Shown here in pieces: positions 1 through 11,080 of a stretch of 64,000 nt of DNA. The DNA is from Topomyia yanbarensis. Taxonomy: Eukaryota > Arthropoda > Insecta > Diptera > Culicidae. The DNA lies in NCBI RefSeq assembly GCF_030247195.1, contig NC_080672.1, forward strand, positions 82,024,113 through 82,088,112, given 5' to 3'. A model generated the notes under the pieces. That model did no database searches. It was given only the letters and a program-made list of their open reading frames with translations, and was not told the DNA's origin. Each line of letters starts with the position of its first letter. Position 1 is the first letter of the stretch. A program made the translations under genes and the position numbers.

Positions 1-535
1 TCAGCTAAATCTAACCATTATTTCACAAAAATGTATAATACATGGAAATCGAATAGATACCCAAACATGCACTGCTAAGGCCCCATGTAAAATTGGCTCA
101 GACATCACTTCGTTAAAAGTTTAATAACTTCTTTTATCAAAGCCAGATTGACTACCAGTCTTCGACAAAGTTGTAGATAATTAAATTATCTTTCTTATTT
201 TCACTTACAGTGATAATACGATGCATACAGTGCCACATAGCGGCGAAAATACGAGCTATTGGGTTTTCTCCATGTAAATTGTCGAAAAATCCTATGCAAA
301 CTTCAGGCACGTTGGTCCGGTAGCTACACTTGTCCGATTTGCTTCAAATTTAGTACAAGTACTCCTGGTGGGACTAGGAATCGACTAAGGGGTGGGCCGA
401 TTGAGTTTTCAAAAATTCATTCTTTTTCTGGGCAGTCTAATGTAGCTGTATGGTAACGTTTTTATTTGGTTTTCTGATGCGTGCACGAGACTGATTGACA
501 ACAAGAACATAACATTGAAAATGAGAGTACTCTTA
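1..535. other. Unassigned AT-rich sequence with one short shared repeat
   Basis: No gene is supported here. Around 225-300 the sequence (AGTGCCACATAGCGGCGAAA followed by a CCATGTAAATTGTC stretch) resembles 47032-47095, so it is a fragment of a dispersed repeat. The remainder shows nothing I recognise. Confidence 0.4.
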
Positions 536-655
536 TGCCGATTTCGGTTTTAGATCAGAGTCGCCCTAGGTTCGCTCTAATATTTACAAAATCCATACAA
601 ACGTGACAGCTCAGAGCGAACCTAGAGCGACTCGGTTCTAAAAACGAAATCAGCA
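536..655. mobile_element. Palindromic MITE, 120 bp, TTA target duplication
   Basis: The two halves are inverted repeats of each other (left end TGCCGATTTCGGTTTTAGA, right end reversed TGCTGATTTCGTTTTTAGA), and both contain a CTAGGTTCGCTCT block. TTA occurs directly on each side (533-535 and 656-658), which fits the 3-bp TWA duplications of PIF/Harbinger-type MITEs. It has no coding capacity. The superfamily is inferred from TSD length only. Confidence 0.65.
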
Positions 656-900
656 TTAGATTCACATTATTTTTCGGTAAATCAAAATAAATTAAAGGTT
701 TGAGATGTTAGGTGGTGATAATGAAAGCGATTTTCATCGAAGATTTTTTGTGGCGGTGATTGCTGATTTTTAATTTTTTGACAACGATTATGACAACACT
801 GATCGACACCCTTTGACATCAGTTAGGCTTTACCAAACCGTAACGCGAGTGGCCGTAGCCAAAACTGTCGAAAACTAAATCCAACATCTGATATTTGAAC
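656..900. other. Unassigned spacer
   Basis: AT-rich sequence with no coding signal or repeat recognised. Confidence 0.4.
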
Positions 901-1143
901 ACTTTTTTCAATAAGTCCAATCTGCAAAAGAGAAACTCTCTTTGTTTACTTTCTCTTCCGCGAATTACTCGGTCACCTTTCTTACTTCCCGTCAACTGTA
1001 TGCGTAATAAGCTAGTAAAAACCTTGGTCCTTCCCAACATACTGATATATGTTTAAAAAGTTTTATGGTTTCGCGGTAATAATCGAAAGAGAAAGCGAAA
1101 AAAGAGCGCTCTCATTTGCAGATTGGACCTAATGAAAAAACAG
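901..1143. mobile_element. Diverged MITE related to the CTAGAG family
   Basis: The ends are imperfect inverted repeats (TTTTTTCAATAAGTCCAATCTG at left; reversed right end TTTTTTCATTAGGTCCAATC). The interior TCTCTTTGTTTACTTTCTCT matches the MITEs at 39880-40134 and 41512-41766. Exact ends and a TSD could not be fixed. This is an old relative of that family. Confidence 0.45.
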
Positions 1144-1259
1144 TCTTCATTTATCCAAATGTTTATGCTCCAAGACTGACTTGGACCTCAATCCTCTCAG
1201 CCTCGCATAAGCTAACTTCACTATTGTCCATTCACCCAGTTTGAAACTACCTTCTAGTA

Positions 1260-1495
1260 CAGTGATTCTCAACCTGGGGTCCGCGGTCCCCTAGGGGACC
1301 GTGAAGCCGTTGCTGGGGGTCCGCGAAGAAAAATATATTTTCTGAGTGCATATTGAAATTTTCCAATCTTATTTCCTGACAAACTGAAAATAACATATTG
1401 ATAGTATACAAAATCGATGCATATCCGTGGGGGTCCGCAGCAACCTAGGGTGGTTTCTAAGGGGTCCGTGATACGAAAAAGGTTGAGAAGCGCTG
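1260..1495. mobile_element. hAT-type MITE, 236 bp, with perfect 8-bp TSD
   Basis: Termini CAGTGATTCTCAACC and, reversed, CAGCGCTTCTCAACC are classical hAT-type inverted repeats. The 8-bp duplication TTCTAGTA lies immediately outside both ends (1252-1259 and 1496-1503). The interior is rich in GGGGTCCGCG and carries no transposase, so the element is non-autonomous. The intact TSD suggests a fairly recent insertion. Confidence 0.9.
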
Positions 1496-1503
1496 TTCTA
1501 GTA

Positions 1504-3600
1504 TATAGGAAAAAGAAACGCCAAACAAGTTTAACAATCCTGATTGGCAAAGAGAATAGTGAAAGAGACGCAGAGTGAAAATCAGTCAAAACGGCAACAC
1601 TCCCTTTACGATGATTTCAACACTAGAATTTGGCAACCGTTTCCAAAGGCAGCACTTTAAATGACTCCTATTATATTTTGAAAACAAACCTTTTGTCGAT
1701 CGTTGAATTTGTATATCAAACGATGTGCATTTCGAAACAAAGAGATGAAATAATTCTAAAACTTGTTTTTACTCATACATAGACTCTAGAATGCATCTTA
1801 CAATCACGATTGCACTAAATTCTGACGAAAATTTAAATTTTTTTTTGATAGATTTACAATACTTATCTCCTCCAACTCAGGCATGAGTAATGTTTATTTA
1901 CATTGCACAATTGGTCTGCTCAATAAGGTATTTTTGGCTTCACATTATTCGTCTCTTTTCCTATTCTCTTTGCTGATTGGAATCGGCAACTTTCCACCTG
2001 TTGGGAGAATGTTATTCAATATTGAGAAGCACTTCTCCTTAATTGATGGGTTTGGTCTGCGGATGCAATCAGCGAAGTGATTTTTCGTATCCAAGCGAAC
2101 TGGAGGTTGAAGGTGAAGCAAATCATTCTTAATTTAGAACTAAGGATAAACTTTTCTGTGGTTGTTAAAGTCGACCAAACCTGTTGGCAGATGTGGCTTT
2201 CGTAGTTCAAGTGGTTTTTATTATTCTTCATTGCGTGTGTCAAAAAGTTTGTAGCACTAGTCATGCAAGACAATTGATCGACTAGAGCTACGACAATGTT
2301 GAAAATCTGATGGCATATCTATCGATGCAAAATGTTAAAAATCGTGAACAGGATTGCAATACCAATTTAATAGCCGTTGCACACAAACTAACCAACTTTT
2401 AAAATCACTAATCGTCCAGCATCGCTAGATTTTATCAATAGTTTATTATCATTTATTGAAAGTACTGTAATTGTTGATGAAAATTACGTAGAGTTTTTAT
2501 TTGTGATTTAAACGAACATTCAATCAAAATTCTAATTGTAGTGTTTGCTCTACTCCGTTTATCTTGAAGTGCATAACAAAACATAAGCACAAACAAATGT
2601 ACCGCTTCGAAAGGCACTCCAAACACTAAACGGAAATTTTAAAATTTACTAACGAGTGATGCTAATTGAATACTGCTGCGTCATGGGAAATCAGATTTAT
2701 ATATAATTTAGATAATTTCCTCAATTTATTCAGCCTGAAATAAGTACAGAAATGCGCAGCTCCTACCTCCAATAGTGCAAATAGATTCAAACTGCCATCG
2801 CACAGAGGAGTAACTAGAACAAATTCTTGGCCAAAAACCAAAATATTTTTTTTGATTTTTTTGTTTCATTATATTTTTTAACATACCTAAGAACCTACTG
2901 TATAACGTGGAAAAATTAGGAGTATATAAAAATTTGTTAAAGATTTTTTGCATGTATGCCATATGGTGATATTTTAAGGGATATGTTAATCGTTTTCGTT
3001 ATATATTCAGCAAAATCGCTTTCTAGTTATGATGACTGTATTAAATAAGACAATACTGTTACAAACGTAGTTGAACACAACCGTTTGTTTAACTTGAGCT
3101 TAAAACTAACTAAAAAAAACTAGACTTGCTGTGTATTGCACCAACTTTAAAAAATACCTTTTTTAAACATTTTATTCCTGATTTGAATGATAAAAAGGTT
3201 ACATTATACGGCTAGATCCGGCAAAGTTGCTGAAGTAGTATTACAAAACAAGATTTCAGCTATACAAAAAATATTCGAACTCATCCGATCTTGTCCGATC
3301 CACCAATCCCAAGCGATTTGAAAATATTGAAATTTTTATTAATTTGAGGTACACCGAAATGCTGTAGGGCCAAATACTATGTTTGCCAAAATGTATCTCT
3401 ATGAAAATATGCACGGGCGTCCCTTTTCTTCTCCCTTTCCCACTGATCAAATGTTTATGCAACTGGAAAAACAAATGTATTCACAAAGATCACCTAGAAA
3501 TTACTAGTATTCGAAAGGATATAGAAAATTGGTATCTGCACTGGTAGGTGGGTAGATGCCAAATTGTTCCAAAAACTAGTAATTGTCTATTTTTAGTTCA
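1504..3600. other. Unassigned AT-rich intergenic sequence
   Basis: Only short open frames with no family resemblance are present. No clear inverted repeats, TSD pairs, promoter or splice structure were found. Confidence 0.4.
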
Positions 3601-4042
3601 TATTAAGACATAATAACAACAACTGCAGCAGTAAATAATTTTGGCCAGGATTCGACCCCAATTACTCCACTGTGCATCGATAGACAGGCGATAAAATCCT
3701 CTTTCGCAAACATCTTTCCCTTTCTTCTGCGGTTTGCCTCCAGAATTCAGATAGACTCGGGACCAGGACTACCGGCGAAGACGTATGTTGAAAGGTAGAA
3801 GTATAGTAGAAATTATTTCCGCAGCAGACGCATGAAAACGTGAGGATACATCACTTCAATTAAGTGTTTCTCCCGACCCGACAGCTTGTTGATGGAACAG
3901 TACACAGTTATAAAAAAAAAGTTTTCTGTTTTTGGGTGGCTGCTGGCCGATGCAGAAAATGTATCAAGACAAGTTTGGCCAATTGCGTGCTGGTGAGCAG
4001 CAGTCGGGAACAGTACAGTATTCGATAACAGCGTTCGAAAAT

Positions 4043-4078
4043 TATATAAATAATTTGCATAATAATCACTGTCAGTCG
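4043..4078 (+). promoter_or_regulatory. Candidate TATA/Inr core promoter
   Basis: TATATAAA (4043-4050) lies about 30 bp upstream of a consensus arthropod initiator TCAGTC (4072-4077, +1 at 4074), which is the spacing expected for an RNA polymerase II core promoter. Downstream, an ATG at about 4117 opens only a 24-codon frame. No recognised product follows, so the transcript could be non-coding, an unrecognised first exon, a TE promoter, or chance. Confidence 0.3.
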
Positions 4079-5990
4079 TGTTTTGATCAGAGTCTAAAAT
4101 TCTCATACCTATTCAATGAACGACGAAATTCAGAGAATTCATCTTCGTCCTTTCCTTGCCTCTTTCGTCGCTAAATGCATGAAAAAATAAAACAATAAAG
4201 GCGATGTCCCCTCCTCTCTCGATTCTACGAAAACGAGTAGCAGCAGCAGCGAATTTCGTTTTCCTATGACAATCCGAAATTTCAATTTCATTTTGATGCA
4301 TGCTCAGTAATTTGCGAATCTAATTCATTAAATGAAAATAATGCAATGTGCATCTAATAATGCAAATAGAACATAGTTAAAATGAGAAATATGCGCACCG
4401 ATCAGGCTTCCGTCTTACAATGCCATCATTAGCTCGCAAATCTACAGAATCGAGCATCGACAAATAAATATCATTACTAGTGTACTTTCGTTTCCCCAGC
4501 AGTAAGCTCAATAGCGAAGTTACCAATATCATTCTGAATCTCAAAGCGAAAACGAGCGTGTGGAGATAATAATGAAAACGCTCTGCTACATGCTTGCTTT
4601 GTCCTAGCCGGTTGTCTCATTTTCGATTTCGCAAAGTGCTAGTGGTATGGAAAGAAGCTTCGTTCTTTCGTCAGTTTCGCCTGATTTTGGCAAATGAAAA
4701 AAACATTTTGCGACTCTGGTTTTGATATGCATACTGGAATGATCTTCCATAAAAGGTTACTGAAAAAGTTTTGATAACCACAGTACAAATCTAATCGTTA
4801 CGATTTTCCAATTTACAGACAGGGGTTTTTTTCCTGCTCTGCCTGCTAATTTTACCCCGACGGGGGTACGGTATTAGATCTTTTGCTCAATCACGTTTCT
4901 GGTTTATCGCAAGAATTAATGAATTGGTCGTACGTGAAAGAATTCAACAACAACAGCAACAAAACGATTCACATAATGTACGGAATGTGCGAGAAAACGA
5001 CCCCTCAATGTTTCGTGTTTATGTATTCCATTCCATCACAGAGAAAGTACAAGTTTCTGGTGCGGAGCAGAACCACATATGTAGGTAGGTACAGATTGTT
5101 TCGACATGACCAACCGAAGAGTGATTCGTGTTTTCTATCGCCCTGAGACATTCGAAGATTTAATCCCATGTGGATACTTTATCAATAGCTACAGAGATAG
5201 CTGCCTTTTTCGAAAAAAAAAAAATTGAGTTTCATGATGGAAAACATGTAACAAGGATTCCCCACGCTACCCGACAGACGATATTCATAAATCAGTAGTT
5301 CCAAATCATGATGTTCGCTTCCTTCGGCATTTTCGTCCCAGTTTAAAACTCCGGCCCGCTGGGGGGGCGAAAAAAAACCATTAATCAACATCGACCATTC
5401 ATCGCTGATTGGCAAAAATCCAACGTTGAAAACTCAATCCCATCGAAGTTTGTTATTTGGGGTGGGGCATTTATTAAATCCGGAACCGCATTCCACTTTC
5501 CACGATGTAGAGAGAAGGCCAGAGCCTCTAGCGCGCGGCTCAAATGACCCTTTTTTGTAGTGATCTGCTGAGCTTTGCAGCTGACAGGATGACCCTTTAC
5601 GATAATATGCCGGAAAATAACCATGAAAAGCACTTCGAATCCCGAGGGTGGAAAGAAAATTGTTTTCATTCCAAACAAGCACTTTCGTGCCATGTGGGCT
5701 TTGCGAGACGAATTTGGAACTGGGAAGGTTTAAATTATAGTAAAAGTAGATACTCAAAGCTAATCACCAGAACATTTCTTTATTCCGTGCTTTTTCCTCT
5801 TCATTCTGCAGTCCCCATCAGCTATATCCTACTCGGATTACCTAGAGATAGTCTTCTATTTTCTCTTTCAACAATCGTTTTTATTTATTTTGGCTGTGTA
5901 GGTGAAATGATTTCACCGAAATCAATGAGTTGGCGGGCATCCGTGTCACATAATTCTATTTGATAAACTGAATTCAAGACATCAATCAAT
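4079..5990. other. Unassigned sequence downstream of the candidate promoter
   Basis: This stretch is somewhat richer in GC than its surroundings and has several open frames of 80-140 codons on both strands (the longest 5544-5963, +). None shows a domain or motif I recognise, and overlapping frames on opposite strands argue against coding. Confidence 0.35.
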
Positions 5991-5992
5991 TC

Positions 5993-6058
5993 TCCTTCTT
6001 CCCTTCTTCCCTTCTTCCTTTCTTCCCTTCTTCCCTTCTTTCTCTTCTTCCCTTCTTG
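5993..6058. repeat. CTTCCCTT-type pyrimidine microsatellite
   Basis: Imperfect tandem units of CTTCTTCC/CTTCCCTT run for about 65 bp, giving one strand almost pure pyrimidine. An open frame read through it on the minus strand is compositional only. Confidence 0.8.
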
Positions 6059-6059
6059 T

Positions 6060-6585
6060 TCTAGTTCATGTGAAAATTTCAAGACCACAAGATTGGGGAC
6101 ACCTTCACAAGATAGATCGTGAATAATGTATTCTGAGGTAAGAATCAGTTCGCGAATCCATGAGGCATAGTGTAAGATTTTGTGATCTATTTCACAAATC
6201 CGAATGGTAAGTTGTATCTAATAAAATGTGTCCCACATCAAATTGTATCACGGAAATAACGCGGTAGAAAATAACCCTTTGGGTATTTTCTGTTGAAAAT
6301 TAGTAGAAGCAGTTTAGAGTATATTGTTTACACTGTATTTTTATCGCTGTCGGATTTTCGAAAATTGGAAAAAATACCGTCACCCGATTAGCAACTTCGC
6401 GATTTAATTTTTCGCAAGCCCCTGGAAAATATTCAACACCCTCATCGGGCAATCTGAATACAACTCGTAATCGTGCAGTCAACGGTGAACCGTTTGATTA
6501 AACGTTACTACCAAACTATGAGAAGCGATACTCACAACGCTGAGCATCGAACGGAAGGAGAAATGTGCTCAAAATGGATGTTCTA
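6060..6585. other. Unassigned sequence upstream of the DD37E relic
   Basis: No gene recognised. The 5' inverted repeat of the transposon at 6590-7235 should lie in or near this stretch, but I could not match it to any sequence downstream of 7235. Confidence 0.35.
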
Positions 6586-6589
6586 TTAG

Positions 6590-7235
6590 TGATCAGGATC
6601 ACTAGCGTGCAGTGAAAGCGTTTAAGCGGAATCCCATCCCAATGATTCGGTCAGGGGTGTGGCTAAAAGGTTCGTTCAGAGAGCCAAGGACCAGAAGAGA
6701 CTACATACGTAAAAAAGGCAGGCCAATAAACACATGATTCGGCAAGCAATCTGATCATGTGGCAACGTGAGTGCGTCGTTCGTGACTACCGGGACTGTAA
6801 ACGGGTAAAACAACCTCAAGAAGTGTCTCTCTGTTGAAGCAAGACGAGGGCCCTACGATCTTCTGGCCGGATCTAACTTCGTGTCACTATTCAAATGTTA
6901 TCCGGGAGCGGTACGAAGCCAACGGGGTCACTTTCGTGCCCAAGGACATGAATCTCCCCAACGCACCGGAGCTAAGCCCCATCGAAAAATACCGGGTAAT
7001 TATGAAGCAAGCACTACGGAATCAAATCCCCGACTATATACGGGGAACGTGCCATTTGAGCCAATATATTCTGATTCCTGAGCACTACGGAAGCATCCCA
7101 AGGAGGTCAAATCTGAGGAAGACATGAAGAAAAAGTGGGCTTCTGTACAGAAGAAGCTGCAGCCAGATGTTGTACGGAACCTAATGGGTGGAGTGAAGCG
7201 TAAGGTGCGATCGTACGGTTTTGACATTGAAATTT
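6590..7235 (+). pseudogene. ITmD37E (DD37E IS630-Tc1-mariner) transposase relic
   Basis: This is a decayed cut-and-paste transposase of the DD37E group known from mosquitoes. The best-preserved block begins near 6834. Its IFWPDL motif carries the second catalytic Asp (codon 6870-6872), and after exactly 37 intervening residues comes the Glu of SPIEKY (6984-6986). A C-terminal block including EEDMKKKW and a LMGGVKRKV segment follows in another frame up to about 7233. Upstream, 6590-6830 shows basic, helix-turn-helix-like remnants broken by several stops; the first catalytic Asp was not found. Between the catalytic block and the C-terminus a 59-bp stretch (7022-7080) sits between two copies of AGCACTACGGAA and shifts the frame. 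The copy is inactive. Terminal inverted repeats were not located. Confidence 0.8.
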
Positions 7236-8090
7236 ATAAAATAAATATGCCAAAAGCTTACTAATTGGTTATACTTCATTATCAGAATGTCGACGCTAGC
7301 TCCAAAAATGAAAACACTATTTGTGTTTCTGAGCAATGTGGTTTAAAACTATTTTGTCTTTAGTGGAAAAAAAAGGTTTTATCTAGGAGAAATACAGCAA
7401 ATTTGCATTTAGAGATATGTTCAACAAGTTCGAAATGTGGTACTGGTGCAGTTCAGTGTTCCTATCTCACCAGATCAATTTATCTACCGCACCAACATGC
7501 CATACTTCGGTCAACACGATAACTTTAAGATCAAAATCTCTGTCTATTTGAAGGACTGTGCAATCGATGTAAAGATGACGCTTGGAGGAATTTCTTCCCT
7601 GGCATTCCTAATGGTGTTCATTAGACTGACTCAAATTTGTATGGCAGAAGTTATTTCCTTCACCGATCGGTTGTGTCTACGGATCCTCTGTAGACGTCCA
7701 ACCATTTCCAAGTCGAGGAGCATCGCGGCGAACACGATAAGTCTCGATAAAATTGTCTGATACGGGAAATTCAATAAGTTTTGTAAAGCTTAGACTTGTG
7801 GTTTGTCGATGAACCACAAAAATAGAAAAAAGTTCGTCAGTTTTTCGAAAATTGTTGCTGATAGATTGAAATCTTCGTGTATTATAGCAAATACGCGCGT
7901 GGAATGCATGGCAAAAGAAGTGCAGCGTGGCCATCGAGATTGCGGGAGACCTTTCTAGAGGTTCAATACTAACAATTAAGCGGATAAACAAGAAGTTGAG
8001 TTCATTTGATAAAGTTATAACATATTTGTCGAATGAAGATTCGTCAAATCGTTGTAAACGTCACGAAAGAATGTGTCATACGTGGTTAAT
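7236..8090. other. Unassigned sequence
   Basis: Several open frames near 100 codons overlap on both strands (7437-7760 +, 7677-7991 -). None has a recognisable domain. No repeat structure was detected. Confidence 0.35.
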
Positions 8091-8199
8091 CTCAGGTTGT
8101 GGTTTGTTCCAAACTTTCTAGTGGGTAATCTCTCCCTCGGCCATTTTCGAGTGGGTAGTACTACCTATGCTACCCAAGTGTTTCGCCGGCCCTGCATAC
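8090..8199. mobile_element. Orphan end of the hAT-type GGGTAGTA element family
   Basis: The segment ends in GTTTCGCCGGCCCTG and carries the GAGTGGGTAGTACTACC subterminal block seen, inverted, at the left end of the 2.64-kb element starting at 19964. No matching opposite end or 8-bp duplication is visible nearby, so it is a truncated copy. Confidence 0.6.
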
Positions 8200-8329
8200 A
8201 ACCCCACAAAAATACCACGAACATGGTCCGCGCCAAATTTTACAACCATCGAAACACCATAAAATGGTCTTCAGCGTTGCCATTATTTATTTTGGGAAAT
8301 CCGCAAATGTGATATCCCCGGCTGACGTA

Positions 8330-8620
8330 AAAATCCGCCCCATTTTTTATTTTTTTCCACCATTAAGAACTTTTCGAGCTTTTTTACAATCTATTATCAT
8401 TATGTAGGGTGATGAGCCTAATTTTCAAAAAGGAACATTTTAAAAAACAAGAATTGGAAATATAAAAATTGCAAATTAAATGATCGAAAAATCACAATTA
8501 GAACCTAATAAATTCAAAAAAAAAAAATAAACCGAAATTCAAAAATAAAAGCATCGGAAATTTAAAAAAACTTGAACTGAAAAAATTACCAAAAAGCACA
8601 AAAAATTAAAGATGTGTCAA
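8330..8620. repeat. A-rich low-complexity tract
   Basis: A monotonous run of short AAAATTCAAAAA-like words without a fixed period. It resembles the longer tract at 9930-10620. Confidence 0.6.
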
Positions 8621-8920
8621 TCAAATTCAAAGGGCGGGCATAGCGTAGATGACAAATCGTTTGCCTCGTTCGCAGCTTACTTGGGTTCAATTATCAATCT
8701 CGCACATAGAGTTAGAGAGTTTTATAAAGAGATTTTTCTATCCTGAAAATGAAGGCAAATTACCCAAAGGCTAAAACGTCTATAATCGAAGTAAACACAA
8801 TCTAACTCAGGAACTTATAACCGTCGTTACAAGTCACGATGATTTTATGTGCATTATTGTATTTTTTTAAACTGTTGTGTTTCTTAATGTTAATGATAGT
8901 AGGGTTAGTATTAGTTAGTA

Positions 8921-8948
8921 AATAAATAAATAAATAAATAAATAAATA
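8921..8948. repeat. (AAAT)n microsatellite
   Basis: About seven AAAT units in tandem. The flanking 8620-9000 has no other recognisable feature. Confidence 0.85.
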
Positions 8949-9008
8949 TGAATTTTAAATAGTAGGGACAAATACACATCACAGCAATTATAAATAACAA
9001 CATCGGGC

Positions 9009-9950
9009 TGTAATGGGTTGAAAAGTGAGCTAATAATTGCTCACTGAGAGATAATACACCACTGAATGAGGTGGTGATAGGTTACACCTGGGCTGGAAAT
9101 GGTAATTGTGGGTGGCAGTAGTAAGGAAAGGGGACCATGAAAAACCCGCCATTGGTCATGAGTACCGCGGCGTTCGTGTGCATCGGAAGTGAGTGAAAAG
9201 AATTATAAGTAGTGAGATAATATTTAGCGGACATCTTGGAGATCACAACCGTGCTGTTCATTCAGGACCTTTTTTATACCTGAATAAAACACTCACTGCA
9301 CACGTTTCGGCCTAGACAAAGGAATCTGCTGACGTTCAACTGCCAAGGAGTTAGCGTCCAGGTGCCGCAGAGCCCTGTGAACCCTCGGGTATTGTACCCT
9401 AAACGTAAAGGAGGGCCCTTCTCGGTGAAGCCAATACGGTATCGTCCGTGGCCCATCGATCGAGCCAAAGAAGGAAGACGCCGTCAAGTTCTATTCCCGC
9501 CACGCCACCCATCCGCCGTTACAATCGACTGGAGCCTTTGCGACCCACGCAAATCGGGACGCCAGAGCTGTACCACCAGCACCAACAGCGAACCCAACAA
9601 ACTGCGAGCATCGCCCAGAATCATCAGCGAGCGCTCGCCATCAGTGAACACCACGAGCAACCCAGCATCGGTACGTACCGCAGCAGAAAGCGAACTTGAG
9701 ACCTACAATAGTCCAATAAACCACACCACACACCCATACCTAGTTTGCTCATTTTTATTTAAATAAATTTCACTTTTCCACATGCTAGAAATACAATAGT
9801 TTTGTGCACAACCTTGTTTCGCGAAGCCCCTCCGATTACCCAGTAGCAAGCCGACCTGGAAATCACAGTATCCACGGTCTCTTGCTCTGTGAGCTTGTTC
9901 GGGAGTATCTGTCGCAGAAGAGATATTAAACTCACGAATTTAAAAATCAA
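9009..9950 (+). mobile_element. Possible LTR-retrotransposon LTR/leader remnant
   Basis: This GC-richer block starts with TGTAATGGG, has an AATAAA after a TATA-like ACCTTTTTTATACC stretch near 9270-9290, and is followed by a Pro/Arg/Thr-rich leader-like segment and a second AATAAA near 9763. Its texture matches LTR and leader regions of insect BEL/Pao or Ty3-type elements, but I found no second LTR, primer-binding site, TSD or protease/RT coding sequence. The 134-codon frame at 9362-9766 overlaps other frames and is not taken as a gene. Confidence 0.25.
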
Positions 9951-10620
9951 AATGCTTCAAAATTTCAAGCTTAATGATTTAAAATTTTAGAAATTAAATA
10001 CTTTAAAAATCTAAAAACTATGAAATTAAAAAATAAGTTATTTTAAACTTCAAAAAGAAAATCATTTCAAAATTCAAAACTTTAAAAGTTTAAAGGCATG
10101 AAAAATTTAAAATTGAAAGATATAAAATTTTTAAAAAAATATTAAAAGCTGAGGATTCAAAAATTTTAAAGGCTAAAAATTTTGAAAAATTTAAAAAGCT
10201 GAAGATATAAAAACCTGTTTATTACAATTAAGATATTAATTTTTTTTGTAGGTTTAATTGTAGGTTTAATTTGAAATTCAGATTTTTTTTATTTTAAAAA
10301 ATTGAAATGCATGAAAATTCAAAAATAAATGTATTTGATAATTCAAGAAGTTAAACATTTAAAAATGCATAGATTCTAAAATTTGATTATTTGTTAATTT
10401 AAAATTTTTAGATGTAAAAATTATATCAGAATTTGGGAATTATAAAGTTTATAAAACATAAAGTATAAAGGATTAAACATTAAAAACTTTAAAATTCAAA
10501 GATTTTAAAGGTTAAAATTCAAAAATATTTTTATGCTTGGTAATTTTTAAAGGCAATTTTAAAAGTTTGGAATGAAAAATCATTTCCTTATAAAAAATAT
10601 TCCGAAATTAATGAATTTAA
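9930..10620. repeat. AT-rich degenerate simple-sequence tract
   Basis: Nearly 700 bp built from short AAAATT/TTTAAA/AAAAATTC words, without clear higher-order periodicity. No coding potential. It may be a decayed satellite or expanded low-complexity sequence. Confidence 0.7.
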
Positions 10621-11080
10621 GTTAAATGATGCGATTGTTATCAAACTTTGTACGGACATATCTACTCGACTAATAATTACTTTCAAAGTACTATATCACA
10701 TCTTATTCCCTATGAAATAGCAAAACTGTTTTACATTGTCGGTTCCGACAGCATGAAGTAACAAGTTACTTTACGCTTGTCCGAACATGCCGTAGACTCA
10801 GGTGATTCGCATTTCTAATGCCAAAAGACCCTGACTCCTACGGTAGCAGACAAAAGGTTAAGTCGCCGGTGAGCTCTAAGCTTGCATATATGATCCTTCC
10901 GCGCTTTTCTAAACTTTCTCCCTTCAACACCTTGCTCTCCCTTGAGTACTATGGCTCTAAATATTGAAAAATATACTTCACCTTCCAGTCCCTAATTAAA
11001 TGCCGTAAAACTGTTGACAAATTAATCGGAACATTGGAATTATTATTACTAAAATTTGCATGACATTGAACGTAAGAACC
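10621..11080. other. Unassigned spacer
   Basis: No gene or repeat boundaries recognised. Confidence 0.35.

Noticed and set aside
3645..3670. B-box-like GGATTCGACCCC suggesting a tRNA-derived SINE
   Set aside because: No A box at the right distance and no SINE tail or TSD.
5544..5963. 139-codon open frame
   Set aside because: Composition is random-looking, it overlaps a 107-codon frame on the opposite strand, and no motif is seen.
9362..9766. 134-codon Pro/Arg-rich open frame
   Set aside because: Two overlapping frames in other phases have similar length; it fits an untranslated LTR/leader better than a protein.
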